This document shows positions 16,329 through 24,196 of a stretch of 64,000 nt of DNA, piece after piece (the first letter of the stretch is position 1; each line of letters opens with the position of its first letter). Source of the DNA: VHCN01 sp964589935 (GTDB lineage: Bacteria; Verrucomicrobiota; Verrucomicrobiia; Limisphaerales; VHCN01); the NCBI GenBank assembly GCA_964589935.1, contig CAZPVD010000003.1:248001-312000 (forward strand), in the 5' to 3' direction. The position numbers and the translations under genes are program-made. The notes below the pieces were generated by a model that saw nothing but the letters and a program-made list of their open reading frames with translations, was not told the origin of the DNA and searched no databases.

Positions 16329-16694
16329 TCAGCGCCGGTCAACGGAATGGACGAGGCCGGTGATGAGTTTGCCGGTGAGCTTGCAGTGGGTGAGCAGTTC
16401 GATTTGCTCGGCAGGCTGAATGAAATGGTTGTCGAGCAAGACATAGGACATGGAACGGACTTCGCCGCAGGAACGCCGGGCGTAGTTGTAAGCCTGTTTC
16501 TTCTCCGCGAGATGAATGCTTTCCCAGCCTTCAGCCAGGTTGTTCATCACCGAGACCGCCGCGCGGCGGAGTTGGTCGCACAGACCAAAATCACGCGACA
16601 GCGGCTCGCGGCGACACAAGGCGTAGGCCCTCTGAGTCAGCTCGCGCGCAGCTTTCCAAGCTTCCGTATCTTCAAATGACTGTGGCGCTGGCAT
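16329..16694 (-). CDS. Four-helix-bundle protein, 23S rRNA-intervening-sequence (S23) family
   Basis: A protein of 121 residues with the family signature: FEDTEAWKAARELTQRAYAL, then QLRRAAVSVMNNLAEGWE and ARRSCGEVRSMSYVLLDNHF. Members form small pentameric helical bundles. They occur inside 23S rRNA intervening sequences and as stand-alone genes of unknown role, and relatives act as accessory proteins in diversity-generating retroelements. Here it stands between cysH and cysD in the sulfate operon, bracketed by a perfect 21-bp inverted repeat. The purine-rich repeat strand (GGGAG next to the ATG) may supply its ribosome-binding site. No reverse transcriptase is nearby. Confidence 0.88.
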   Translation of the reverse strand: MPAPQSFEDTEAWKAARELTQRAYALCRREPLSRDFGLCDQLRRAAVSVMNNLAEGWESIHLAEKKQAYNYARRSCGEVRSMSYVLLDNHFIQPAEQIELLTHCKLTGKLITGLVHSVDRR

Positions 16695-16709
16695 CGCTCC
16701 CTATTTCCT

Positions 16710-16730
16710 ATTCCCCATCACCTATTCCCT
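16710..16730. repeat. Right arm of 21-bp inverted repeat around the S23-like gene
   Basis: A perfect reverse complement of 16297-16317. On the minus strand it encodes the last residues (Gly-Asn-Arg) and the TGA stop of cysH, at 16718-16720. In the transcript the two arms could pair around the whole S23-like reading frame. Confidence 0.9.
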
Positions 16731-17392
16731 GCATCACCCACCGCTTTCCCTCCCCACGCGGCGTGTAGGCCGCACTCGCGTTTGTCGTCCGCCTTTGCGG
16801 GATCAAAGTAATCCCATTCATTGGGAAGATTGTTCTGCTTCAAATAATTTTCCATGTCCGCGTCATTCCAATAAAAAACCGGGCTGACCTTCAACGAGCC
16901 GAAATTGCCGTCATGCGAAACGATGTCGAGGCCTGCGCGGTTTGGGTTTTGCACCTTGCGCAGCGCGGTGAGCCAGACGGTCGGCGCAAGTTCCTTCATG
17001 CCGCGCTGGAACGGCTCCAGTTTCATCACGGTGCTGAAGGCCTTGATGCGCTCCTCGTTCTCGGGCGTCGGCTCCGGCATCCCGCCGTGGACGGCGTCGT
17101 AGTGCGCGGCGGTGAGCCGGGGCAGATAGGCTTTGATGTTGAGCTTGAGTTGCGACTTGAGCTGTTCTGCGTGCTTGTAAGTCGCGGGGCGGTTGTAGCC
17201 GTGATCCACCCAGAGCACCGGGATGTCCGGTTGCACCTGCGTGACAAGATGAAGGATGACGGCTTCGTAAGGACGGAAGTTCGTCGAGACGATGGCGCGG
17301 CCGTTCGCCTGCGCGATGGCCCACTTCACAATGTCGAGCGCGGACTTGTTGCGCAGTTCGGCATTGGCTTTGGAAATTTGATCAGGATTCAT
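16718..17392 (-). CDS. cysH: Phosphoadenylyl-sulfate reductase
   Basis: A protein of 224 residues from the ATG at 17390-17392. It has the PP-loop-like start NGRAIVSTNFRPYEAVILHL, WVDHGYNRPATY, and the catalytic ECGLH at residues 206-210. The CC and CxxC pairs that bind the iron-sulfur cluster of APS reductases are absent, so PAPS is the expected substrate. That needs an APS kinase, which is not in this window. It reduces PAPS to sulfite for the sulfite reductase encoded just upstream. Its last codons and stop come from the inverted repeat, so its natural C-terminus may have been altered. Confidence 0.9.
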   Translation of the reverse strand: MNPDQISKANAELRNKSALDIVKWAIAQANGRAIVSTNFRPYEAVILHLVTQVQPDIPVLWVDHGYNRPATYKHAEQLKSQLKLNIKAYLPRLTAAHYDAVHGGMPEPTPENEERIKAFSTVMKLEPFQRGMKELAPTVWLTALRKVQNPNRAGLDIVSHDGNFGSLKVSPVFYWNDADMENYLKQNNLPNEWDYFDPAKADDKRECGLHAAWGGKAVGDAGNR

Positions 17393-17397
17393 TATGA

Positions 17398-17453
17398 GAA
17401 CCACCAAGTCACCAAGGCACAAAGTTTTCCATGTGCCCTTTGTGGTTTCTGGT
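17398..17453. repeat. Imperfect palindromic intergenic repeat
   Basis: Between sulfite reductase and cysH, GAACCACCAAGTCACCAAGG (from 17398, continuing CACAAAG) is mirrored imperfectly by GCCCTTTGTGGTTTCTGGTT ending at 17454. The wording is of the widespread class of ACCAAGTCACCAAGGCACAAAG intergenic repeats. It fills nearly the whole gap and ends at the sulfite-reductase stop. Confidence 0.6.
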
Positions 17454-19151
17454 TCAGTTTTGAGCTAAAGGCTGCTCCTTCAGGAAAACCCGGTCGCACC
17501 AGTCGCCGAAACGTTCGCCCGCGTTGCGCTCCTTCGCGTAACGCGCGAGCACAGGGCGCAGTTCGTTCGTGATCTCAGGGTCTTTGACCATGTCCTTCCA
17601 GAGCGTGTTGAGGCGCGTGCCGGAGGCGTTGCCGCCGAGCCAGACCTGGTAACGCCCCGGCGCTTTGCCGACGAACGCAAGCTCCGCCATGTAGGGCCGC
17701 GCGCAGCCGTTCGGGCAGCCCGTTGAGCGGATGATGATTTCTTCGCCACCGAGGCCGAGGTCGCTGCAGAGCTTTTCAATGCGGTCCACGAGGCCGGGCA
17801 ACATGCGTTCCGACTCGGCCAGCGCGAGGCCGCACGTCGGCAGCGCGGGGCAGGCCATGGATGCGGCGTGAAGCACGCTGGCCTGATTCTCGGTCTTCAC
17901 GCCGTGTTCGGCGAGCAACGCGGCGATGGCAGCCTTGTCGGACTCGGCGACGTTGGCGAGGATGATGTTTTGGTTCGCGCTGAGGCGGAATTCGATGTTC
18001 GCAAACTTCTCCGCAACGCGGCGCAGCGCGGTCTTCTGGCGCAGATTGCCCGTGTCCTTGATGCGTCCGGTTTCTACGAAGAGTGTAAAGAACCACGTTC
18101 CATCGAGCGCTTTGTGCCAGCCGTAAGTGTCGCCGGTGGTGGTGAACTCGTATTTGCGCGCCGGCTCCAGTTTGATGCCCGCGCGTTGCTCGACCTCGGC
18201 GCGCGTCCAGTCCACGCCGCGCTCGGCGACGATGTATTTAAGGCGCGCGTGCTTGCGATCGGTGCGGTCGCCAAAATCACGGTGGACGGTCAGCACGGCC
18301 TTCGCGACTTCGACAACGTGTTCCGGCTTGAAGAAACCGATCACATCCGCGAGACGCGGGTAGGTCGTTACATTGCCGTGAGTGCGGCCCATGCCGCCGC
18401 CGACGGCGAGGTTGTAGCCAATGAGTTCGTCATTCTCGACGATGGCGATGAAGCCGAGGTCGTTGGTGAACACGTCCATGTCGTTCACTGGCGGCATGAC
18501 GAAGCAGGTCTTGAATTTGCGCGGCAAATAAGTTTTGCCGTAGAGCGGGTCCACGAAGTCCTTGTTCGCCGGATCGTCGAGGTTGAGCTGCACGCCGTCA
18601 ATCCAGATGGAGTGATACGCTCCGGTCTGCGGCGCGAGCGCGGCGACGACGCGATGGCAATCCTGCAACATCTGCGCGCGCACTTTCGTCTGGGTGGGTG
18701 TTGGCGAGGCGGTGATGTTGCGGTTCACGTCGCCGCACGCGGCGAGCGTGGAGAGCAGGCATTTGTTGATCTTTTTCACGAGCGCGCCGAGGCCCGACTT
18801 CACCACGCCATGAAACTGGATGCTCTGGCGCGTGGTGATGCGCAGCGTGTTGTTGCCGTAAGTCGCCGCGAGGTCGTCGAACGTGATCCACTGCGCCGGC
18901 GTCATCACGCCGCCGGGAATGCGCCCGCGGATCATCATGATGAACTTTTTCTGCGTCTTGCGCAGGTCGCGGTCGTCTTGCTGGTAGATGCCGTGGAACT
19001 TGAGGAACTGCCCGTCGTCCTCGGAAAAGCGGTCGGCGCTCGCGTCCGCCAGCGTCGAGGCAATCTGGCCTGCGAGCGTGGGCGTCGCGTCTTTGATGAT
19101 TTCGTTGTGCGTCAGCTTCGGAACCGCAGCAACTGGCGTGGTTTCAATCAT
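17454..19151 (-). CDS. Assimilatory sulfite reductase, sirohaem/[4Fe-4S] hemoprotein
   Basis: A protein of 565 residues with two nitrite/sulfite-reductase ferredoxin-like halves and two sirohaem domains. The cluster ligands are CPALPTCGLA (CX5C) and CPNGCARP (CX3C) in the C-terminal third; RITTRQSIQFHGV is the conserved sirohaem-binding arginine strand. It reduces sulfite to sulfide with six electrons, taking them from ferredoxin or a CysJ-type flavoprotein. No cysJ is present, so ferredoxin or a distant flavoprotein is needed. It is the first gene of the cys operon, directly behind a palindrome and a promoter-like pair. Confidence 0.93.
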   Translation of the reverse strand: MIETTPVAAVPKLTHNEIIKDATPTLAGQIASTLADASADRFSEDDGQFLKFHGIYQQDDRDLRKTQKKFIMMIRGRIPGGVMTPAQWITFDDLAATYGNNTLRITTRQSIQFHGVVKSGLGALVKKINKCLLSTLAACGDVNRNITASPTPTQTKVRAQMLQDCHRVVAALAPQTGAYHSIWIDGVQLNLDDPANKDFVDPLYGKTYLPRKFKTCFVMPPVNDMDVFTNDLGFIAIVENDELIGYNLAVGGGMGRTHGNVTTYPRLADVIGFFKPEHVVEVAKAVLTVHRDFGDRTDRKHARLKYIVAERGVDWTRAEVEQRAGIKLEPARKYEFTTTGDTYGWHKALDGTWFFTLFVETGRIKDTGNLRQKTALRRVAEKFANIEFRLSANQNIILANVAESDKAAIAALLAEHGVKTENQASVLHAASMACPALPTCGLALAESERMLPGLVDRIEKLCSDLGLGGEEIIIRSTGCPNGCARPYMAELAFVGKAPGRYQVWLGGNASGTRLNTLWKDMVKDPEITNELRPVLARYAKERNAGERFGDWCDRVFLKEQPLAQN

Positions 19152-19173
19152 AAGTAACTAACGTAACTTACTT
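19152..19173. promoter_or_regulatory. Candidate operator palindrome of the cys operon
   Basis: A 22-bp near-perfect palindrome with perfect AAGTAA / TTACTT ends and an ACGT centre, symmetric at 18 of 22 positions. It lies exactly between the -10-like box and the sulfite-reductase ATG, so it covers the expected transcription start and leader. A dimeric repressor could block transcription or initiation of translation from here. The cognate regulator is not in the window. Confidence 0.55.
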
Positions 19174-19174
19174 C

Positions 19175-19202
19175 AATCTATCATCTTCCCGTGTTTCGTC
19201 AA
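19175..19202 (-). promoter_or_regulatory. Sigma-70-like promoter of the cys operon
   Basis: On the minus strand TTGACG (19197-19202), a 16-bp spacer and TAGATT (19175-19180) lie 23 bp upstream of the sulfite-reductase ATG. Five of six -35 and four of six -10 positions match consensus. The leader would be only about 15-20 bases and shows no Shine-Dalgarno sequence. Confidence 0.5.
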
Positions 19203-19353
19203 CATTTTTCAGCATGCGGATGAATTGTGATTTCGCACTCGCCGCGCAGACGCGAAACGTCATTCCTACTCAAGCCCGCTGCCGGCGGCAATTGCTTTTT
19301 GCGGGCAAACCTCCCTGCGAAACGCGCGGACGACCGAACCGCGTCAAGCAAAT

Positions 19354-22300
19354 CTACTTCAACTCAATCGCGCTCCAGTAGCCGAACTCCCACGACCAGC
19401 CGTTCGCTGCGTTCTCCAGACGCAGCGTGACTTTCTTTCCAGCGAACGGCGTGAGGTCCACGCTCACTGGCTTCCAGCGCGCGCCATCGTGATCCACGAG
19501 TTGTTTGAGAAGCAGCTTGCCGTTGACGAAGACGCGCAATTCCCAGTCGCCCTTGTCGTGCGCGGCGACGAAAAAGTTCAGCGTCGTTTTTCCACCGACG
19601 GGAACTTCGATGTCGCGCTCCAGTGTGGTTGCCTTCTCGCGGCTGAAGGGATGCGTGAGCAAAACATTTTGCTGCCCGGCGAACTCGGCGAGCTTCGCCG
19701 GCGTGCCCTCGAAGTCCGGCGCGTCGAGACGCCACTGCGGATTCCACAGCGCGACGGACTCGTGGTCAATTGGCGCGAAATTCTGCGCGCCTTTTTTCGC
19801 CTCTGCCTTCTTCGCTGCGGGCGCGGCCTCGTGGCCGGCGTCGTTCTTCCAACTGAACGGCTGCTTGTCGCCGGGCGGGTTGAGGATGAACGCGATCAAG
19901 TTGCGGAAGTCCGCGTCGGGCATCTGCTCCAAGCCCTCGGGCATCACGCTCAATTCGCTCACGCGCAGCTTCGCGATGTCGGACTTCGCAACGACATCTT
20001 CCTTCGGGCCGGCGGAGAGCAGGCGCACGCGCACGTCGCTGTTTTCAATCATGCGGCCGCTCACGCTGCGGCCGTCCTTCGTCTCGACCTCGACCATCTC
20101 GTAGCCCGCGCCGATGATTTGATTAGGGTCAATCACATTCGCCAGCAGCGCGTCGAGTGACGAGCGGCCCACGCCCGTCAGGTCGGGACCGACGTCCGCG
20201 CCTTCGCCGTGGAGTTTGTGGCAGGTGAAACAGATTTTCTTCGCGACTTCGTAACCGGCCTTCAAGTCCGGCGGATTCTTCGCGTTGAGAATCATCTCCT
20301 TCTTCGCGGCGATGAGCTTGAGCTTGTCCTTGTCCGCGTCGCGCACGCGGCCGAAGACGGCGGTGGCGCGCTTCGCCAGCATTCCGTAATCCGCATCGCT
20401 GCGCGTGAGCGTGCGGATGGTCGCGGCGGAAATGTCCGACGGCGAAATCGTTTTCTGTTCGAGCGCGGAAAGGAGCATCGAAGCCCAGCGGGCGCGGGAC
20501 GCCAGCGTCTCGGCGGCGGCGCGACGCGCGGCGGGCGAAAAGTTTTTCCAGCGCGAAATCAATTCATCCGCCGCGGAATCGCCGCCAATCTGGCTGAGGC
20601 CGGCGATGGCCTCCAGCACGAGCGGCTCTGGATTGCCGGGCGCGATGGCCGCAAGCAGCGCGGCGCGCGACGCGTCGTTCTTGAGCTGGCGCGCGGTTTG
20701 CGCGGCCTTGAGACGCTCGTCGAGCGGGGCCTTCGCGTCATTCACGAGCGCAAGGCTCGCGGTCATCGCGGCGGCATCGCCCCACAACGCGCCGAGCTGG
20801 CGGGCGAAGCGCGCGACATCCTCGCGCGGGCTGGCGAGCAGCCGCTGCATCACGGCGTCGGTGGATTTCGTCGGGCGCAGCGCCTTGCCCTTTTGGCCGT
20901 CCACGAGGCCGTTGAGCGCGAAGGCGAGCAGCGGCTCGTTTGAGGGAACCTCGCCGAGGAAATCCAGCGCGAGATCGAGCTGCGCGGGATTTTGCAGGTC
21001 GCAGACGCGGCGCATGGTTTTGTAGGCGAGCTGGCCGGAGAGCGGCATGGCCGCGGCGCCCTTGTCCTTGAGCCACGCGAACGCCTCCGCCGGCTCGGCC
21101 GCAACCAGCGGCTCGGCCGCCATCCAGATCATAAACGCAATGAGCGGGTCCTTGCCATCGGCGGACTTGAGCGCGATGCGCGAGAGAATATCGCCGATGG
21201 CCTCGCCGTTTGCCGCGCGCTCGGGCGTCGTGTTGACCGTGAGCGAACCGGACGTGAGCTGGCGGCACGCGGTGGCGACAGCGAGGCGGACACTCGCGTC
21301 GTTGTCTTCCGCGAGTTGTTTGAGGAGCGCGAGGTCGGCTTCGTTTCCAAGATGTCGTTCGCCGATGAGCCGCGCGGCCCACGCGCGAATGGCCGGTTCC
21401 TTGTCCGCCGCTGCCTTGGCGATTTGGTCATCCGCAAGATAACCGGAACTGTGCAGCGTCCACAGCGAGGCGAGGCGCGCTTCGAGCGTTTTGCCGTCCG
21501 CGAACTGCGTTTGGAGCCGGCCCATCACCTTGTCATCGCGGCGCTCGTTGAGAATGTGTTGTGCCATCCGTCGTTGCCACACGTTCGGGTGCGCGAGGAG
21601 TTCTACCAGATGCGCGGAGGAGAGTTTCGCCAGGTCCATGTCGCGTTGCGGACGCGACGGGACTTTCTTTCCATTCTCCTTGCCGGTGTAAACGACGCGC
21701 CAGATGCGGCCGTGCTCGCGGTCAATGCCGTCGGGATCCGCGCGCGCGTTCTGGTAGCAGGGATACTTGTCATACCAGTCCATGATCCACAGCGCGCCGT
21801 CGGGGCCGACCTGCTGGCTCACGGGCATGAACCAGCCGTCATTGGCGCGCACGAAGTCCTGCTTGAAGCTGCTCTTGAACGTCGAGCCGTTCGGCGAGAG
21901 CACGTCCTGGTGGACGGAGTTGTCGTGAATGTTGCCGCAAAGAATCGTGCCGAGATGCTCCGCGGGCCACTGGTTGCCCTGATAGACCTGGATGCCCGAG
22001 TAGGCCGCCATCTTGTGCCGGTGATCCACGATGCTCGGCAGCAACTGATAGGCAAACGGGTTGGCCGGCGCGCCGCCCTGCCGCGCGTAAATGCCGCCAG
22101 GCGCCATGTGGAACATGTGGTCAATCACGCACGCGCTGACGAAGGCGTTGCCTGTGCGGTCGAAGTCCACGCCCCACGGATTGCTCGTGCCGTCGGCGAA
22201 GACTTCGAACTTTTTCGTCTGCACGTTGTAGCGCGCGACCGCGGCATCCATGCGCACGCCGGAATCGTTCGGGTCGCCGGGATTTTTCACCACCGAGCGC

Positions 22301-22953
22301 GTGAAGACGCCGTGCGTCATGTAGAGCCAGCCGTCCGGTCCCCAGGTGAAGCCATTCAGCAACTCATGCCGATCCTCGAGGCCGAAGCCCGTTTTCAAAA
22401 TCGTCTGCTTGTTCGCCTTTTGAAACGCGCCCGCGCCGCCGAGCAACGGCGCGTTCGTGTCCTGCAAAAAGTAAAGATGCGGCGCCTGCCCGAGAAAAAC
22501 TCCGCCATGCCCGAGCGCGATGCCCGTCGCGAGGCTGAAGCCCTCGGCGAAGACCGTGACCTTGTCCGCGACGCCGTCGCCGTCCGTGTCCTCCAGAATC
22601 TTGATGCGGTCACGGCCGCGCTCACCGGGCTTCGCGCCGAGTGGATACTCGTAAAGCTCGACGACCCACAGCCGCCCGCGTTCGTCCCACGTCATCGCGA
22701 CGGGGTTCACCACCTCCGGCTCGCTGGCGAAGAGGCGGATCTCAAAGCCTTCGGGTAGGGTGAACTTCTTTTGCGCCTCCTCCGGCGAGAGCGCGGGCGT
22801 GGATGCGGGCGCGTGCTGGCCGGCGAGCTGTTTCCCAGCGGGCTTGTTCTTGTAGATGGGAAAGCCGAGGTCCTTCTGCGGTGGCGTGTAATCGGCGGCA
22901 AGCGCGGCCACCGACGACGCGACATACAGGACAAAAAAGTTGCGGGCGAACAT
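19354..22953 (-). CDS. PVC-type membrane-bound dehydrogenase / HEAT / cytochrome c protein
   Basis: An exported protein of 1199 residues with a signal peptide (about 1-20). A six-bladed propeller of the PVC membrane-bound dehydrogenase type follows (FTLPEGFEIRLFASEPEVVN, then PVAMTWDERGRLWVVELYEY and ILEDTDGDGVADK). A HEAT-repeat middle (about 450-850) and a haem c site CFTCHKLHG near residue 907 come next, then a C-terminal jelly-roll domain that resembles a carbohydrate-binding module (FAGQQNVLLTHPF, WELRVFVNGK). The whole architecture is typical of Planctomycetes and Verrucomicrobia. It is presumed to oxidise a sugar or other periplasmic substrate, but the substrate is unknown. It stands alone and is divergent from the prepilin-like gene. 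Confidence 0.92.
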   Translation of the reverse strand: MFARNFFVLYVASSVAALAADYTPPQKDLGFPIYKNKPAGKQLAGQHAPASTPALSPEEAQKKFTLPEGFEIRLFASEPEVVNPVAMTWDERGRLWVVELYEYPLGAKPGERGRDRIKILEDTDGDGVADKVTVFAEGFSLATGIALGHGGVFLGQAPHLYFLQDTNAPLLGGAGAFQKANKQTILKTGFGLEDRHELLNGFTWGPDGWLYMTHGVFTRSVVKNPGDPNDSGVRMDAAVARYNVQTKKFEVFADGTSNPWGVDFDRTGNAFVSACVIDHMFHMAPGGIYARQGGAPANPFAYQLLPSIVDHRHKMAAYSGIQVYQGNQWPAEHLGTILCGNIHDNSVHQDVLSPNGSTFKSSFKQDFVRANDGWFMPVSQQVGPDGALWIMDWYDKYPCYQNARADPDGIDREHGRIWRVVYTGKENGKKVPSRPQRDMDLAKLSSAHLVELLAHPNVWQRRMAQHILNERRDDKVMGRLQTQFADGKTLEARLASLWTLHSSGYLADDQIAKAAADKEPAIRAWAARLIGERHLGNEADLALLKQLAEDNDASVRLAVATACRQLTSGSLTVNTTPERAANGEAIGDILSRIALKSADGKDPLIAFMIWMAAEPLVAAEPAEAFAWLKDKGAAAMPLSGQLAYKTMRRVCDLQNPAQLDLALDFLGEVPSNEPLLAFALNGLVDGQKGKALRPTKSTDAVMQRLLASPREDVARFARQLGALWGDAAAMTASLALVNDAKAPLDERLKAAQTARQLKNDASRAALLAAIAPGNPEPLVLEAIAGLSQIGGDSAADELISRWKNFSPAARRAAAETLASRARWASMLLSALEQKTISPSDISAATIRTLTRSDADYGMLAKRATAVFGRVRDADKDKLKLIAAKKEMILNAKNPPDLKAGYEVAKKICFTCHKLHGEGADVGPDLTGVGRSSLDALLANVIDPNQIIGAGYEMVEVETKDGRSVSGRMIENSDVRVRLLSAGPKEDVVAKSDIAKLRVSELSVMPEGLEQMPDADFRNLIAFILNPPGDKQPFSWKNDAGHEAAPAAKKAEAKKGAQNFAPIDHESVALWNPQWRLDAPDFEGTPAKLAEFAGQQNVLLTHPFSREKATTLERDIEVPVGGKTTLNFFVAAHDKGDWELRVFVNGKLLLKQLVDHDGARWKPVSVDLTPFAGKKVTLRLENAANGWSWEFGYWSAIELK

Positions 22954-23104
22954 ACGACCACGACGATAGAGAAGAGGCCCGCCGGGTCAATCTTTACAAG
23001 AATTGCGTTGTCGCGGCGGGACGCCGTGGTAATGTCCCCCAAAGTCTCCGCAACCCGCAATGCGCGTCTTGAAATAAGCGCAGGCAAAAACAGAATCGTT
23101 GGCC

Positions 23105-24004
23105 ATGAAAACCTCCAGAGTTTCAGCGCGATACAGCGGCTTCACCCTCATCGAACTTCTCGTCGTCATCGCCATCATTGCGATTCTGGCCGGTCTGTTG
23201 CTGCCGGCGCTGGTCAACACGAAAAAGAAAGCCACCAGCACGACGTGCATCAACAACCAAAAGCAGCTTGCCCTCGGCTTCGTCCTGTATGCCGAGGATT
23301 ATGACTCCAAGATGGTTCCAAACCAGCAGGGCGGAGGCTATTGGCCGGGAGCCATGGACAATTCAGGCATGGTCTTCAACGCACCGGCAGCGAACAATCC
23401 CACTTTCGCCGCCCTCTCAAAGGATGTGGCCCAGTCTTACGTGGAGAACGGCTTGCGTGCGGGCTTGATGTATCGCTATTGCCAAAATACGGCTTCCTAC
23501 CACTGTCCTGGAGACAAACGAAAGGATAATGCCATCGGCAACGGAGCGACTGGACAAGGCTGGGGCTATGACAGCTATTCCAAAGTCGAAGGCATGAGCG
23601 GGGGGGGGTGGCAAACAGGACCGCCGAAGTGGCAGCCGTTTTACGTCAGGTTGAGTGAGGTCAGCCAACCCTCCGATGCGTTGGTGTTCCTCGAAGAAGC
23701 CGATCCACGCGGCTACAACTGGGGCACTTGGGTGATCAATGTTGAGCAGCCGCCTGCTGCAAGCCCCGCAGGTGCGGGTTGGGTGGATTGCTTCGCAGCA
23801 TACCATGTCAAATCAAGCGGCATCTCATTTGGGGACGGCCATGCGGAGCAACATACCTGGCAGGATGCGAACGTGCTTCTTGCCGCGCAGCGGTCCGCCA
23901 TGGGCTTCCAGTCGTTCTCCCCGCCCGGCGGGAACGGAAGCAACCCGGACTTCATGTGGATTTACGCGCGTTACAAGCACGTGAATTGGGCGCCGTGGTA
24001 TTGA
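23105..24004 (+). CDS. Prepilin-like protein with H-X9-DG motif
   Basis: A protein of 299 residues from the ATG at 23105-23107. The signal YSGFTLIELLVVIAIIAILA has cleavage after Gly before FTLIE. The body follows the PVC pattern CINNQKQLALGFVLYAED, and the C-terminus has HVKSSGISFGDGHAE, an exact H-X9-DG. Such proteins are very numerous in these phyla and are processed like pseudopilins; their role is not known. A run of nine G at 23600-23608 lies in the middle of the gene (Met-Ser-Gly-Gly-Gly-Trp) and is a possible slippage site. The current frame is intact. Confidence 0.88.
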   Translation: MKTSRVSARYSGFTLIELLVVIAIIAILAGLLLPALVNTKKKATSTTCINNQKQLALGFVLYAEDYDSKMVPNQQGGGYWPGAMDNSGMVFNAPAANNPTFAALSKDVAQSYVENGLRAGLMYRYCQNTASYHCPGDKRKDNAIGNGATGQGWGYDSYSKVEGMSGGGWQTGPPKWQPFYVRLSEVSQPSDALVFLEEADPRGYNWGTWVINVEQPPAASPAGAGWVDCFAAYHVKSSGISFGDGHAEQHTWQDANVLLAAQRSAMGFQSFSPPGGNGSNPDFMWIYARYKHVNWAPWY

Positions 24005-24196
24005 GTTTTGAATTAGTTCTGTATTGACGCTTGCGTTTCGTCGGCCGGTTTCCACGCGCTTCCTTTGAACAATTCGCCCGGCATTCCAGTCCATCTCGCA
24101 ACGATTGCAGAACGGCGAACGACATCGAAAGCGCGGAGCACGCGGCCTCGGAACAGAGGAGGCGGTTTTCAACTTTTTGAACAAAAATAGACAGCG

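Noticed and set aside
16329..16694. S23-like gene as part of a 23S rRNA intervening sequence or a diversity-generating retroelement
   Set aside because: No rRNA, reverse transcriptase or variable-region repeat pair is present; the setting is a protein-coding operon.
20992..22758. A 588-codon open frame opposite the PVC dehydrogenase gene
   Set aside because: Same reason: Arg/Val-rich composition and no motifs, while the minus-strand gene has complete domains.
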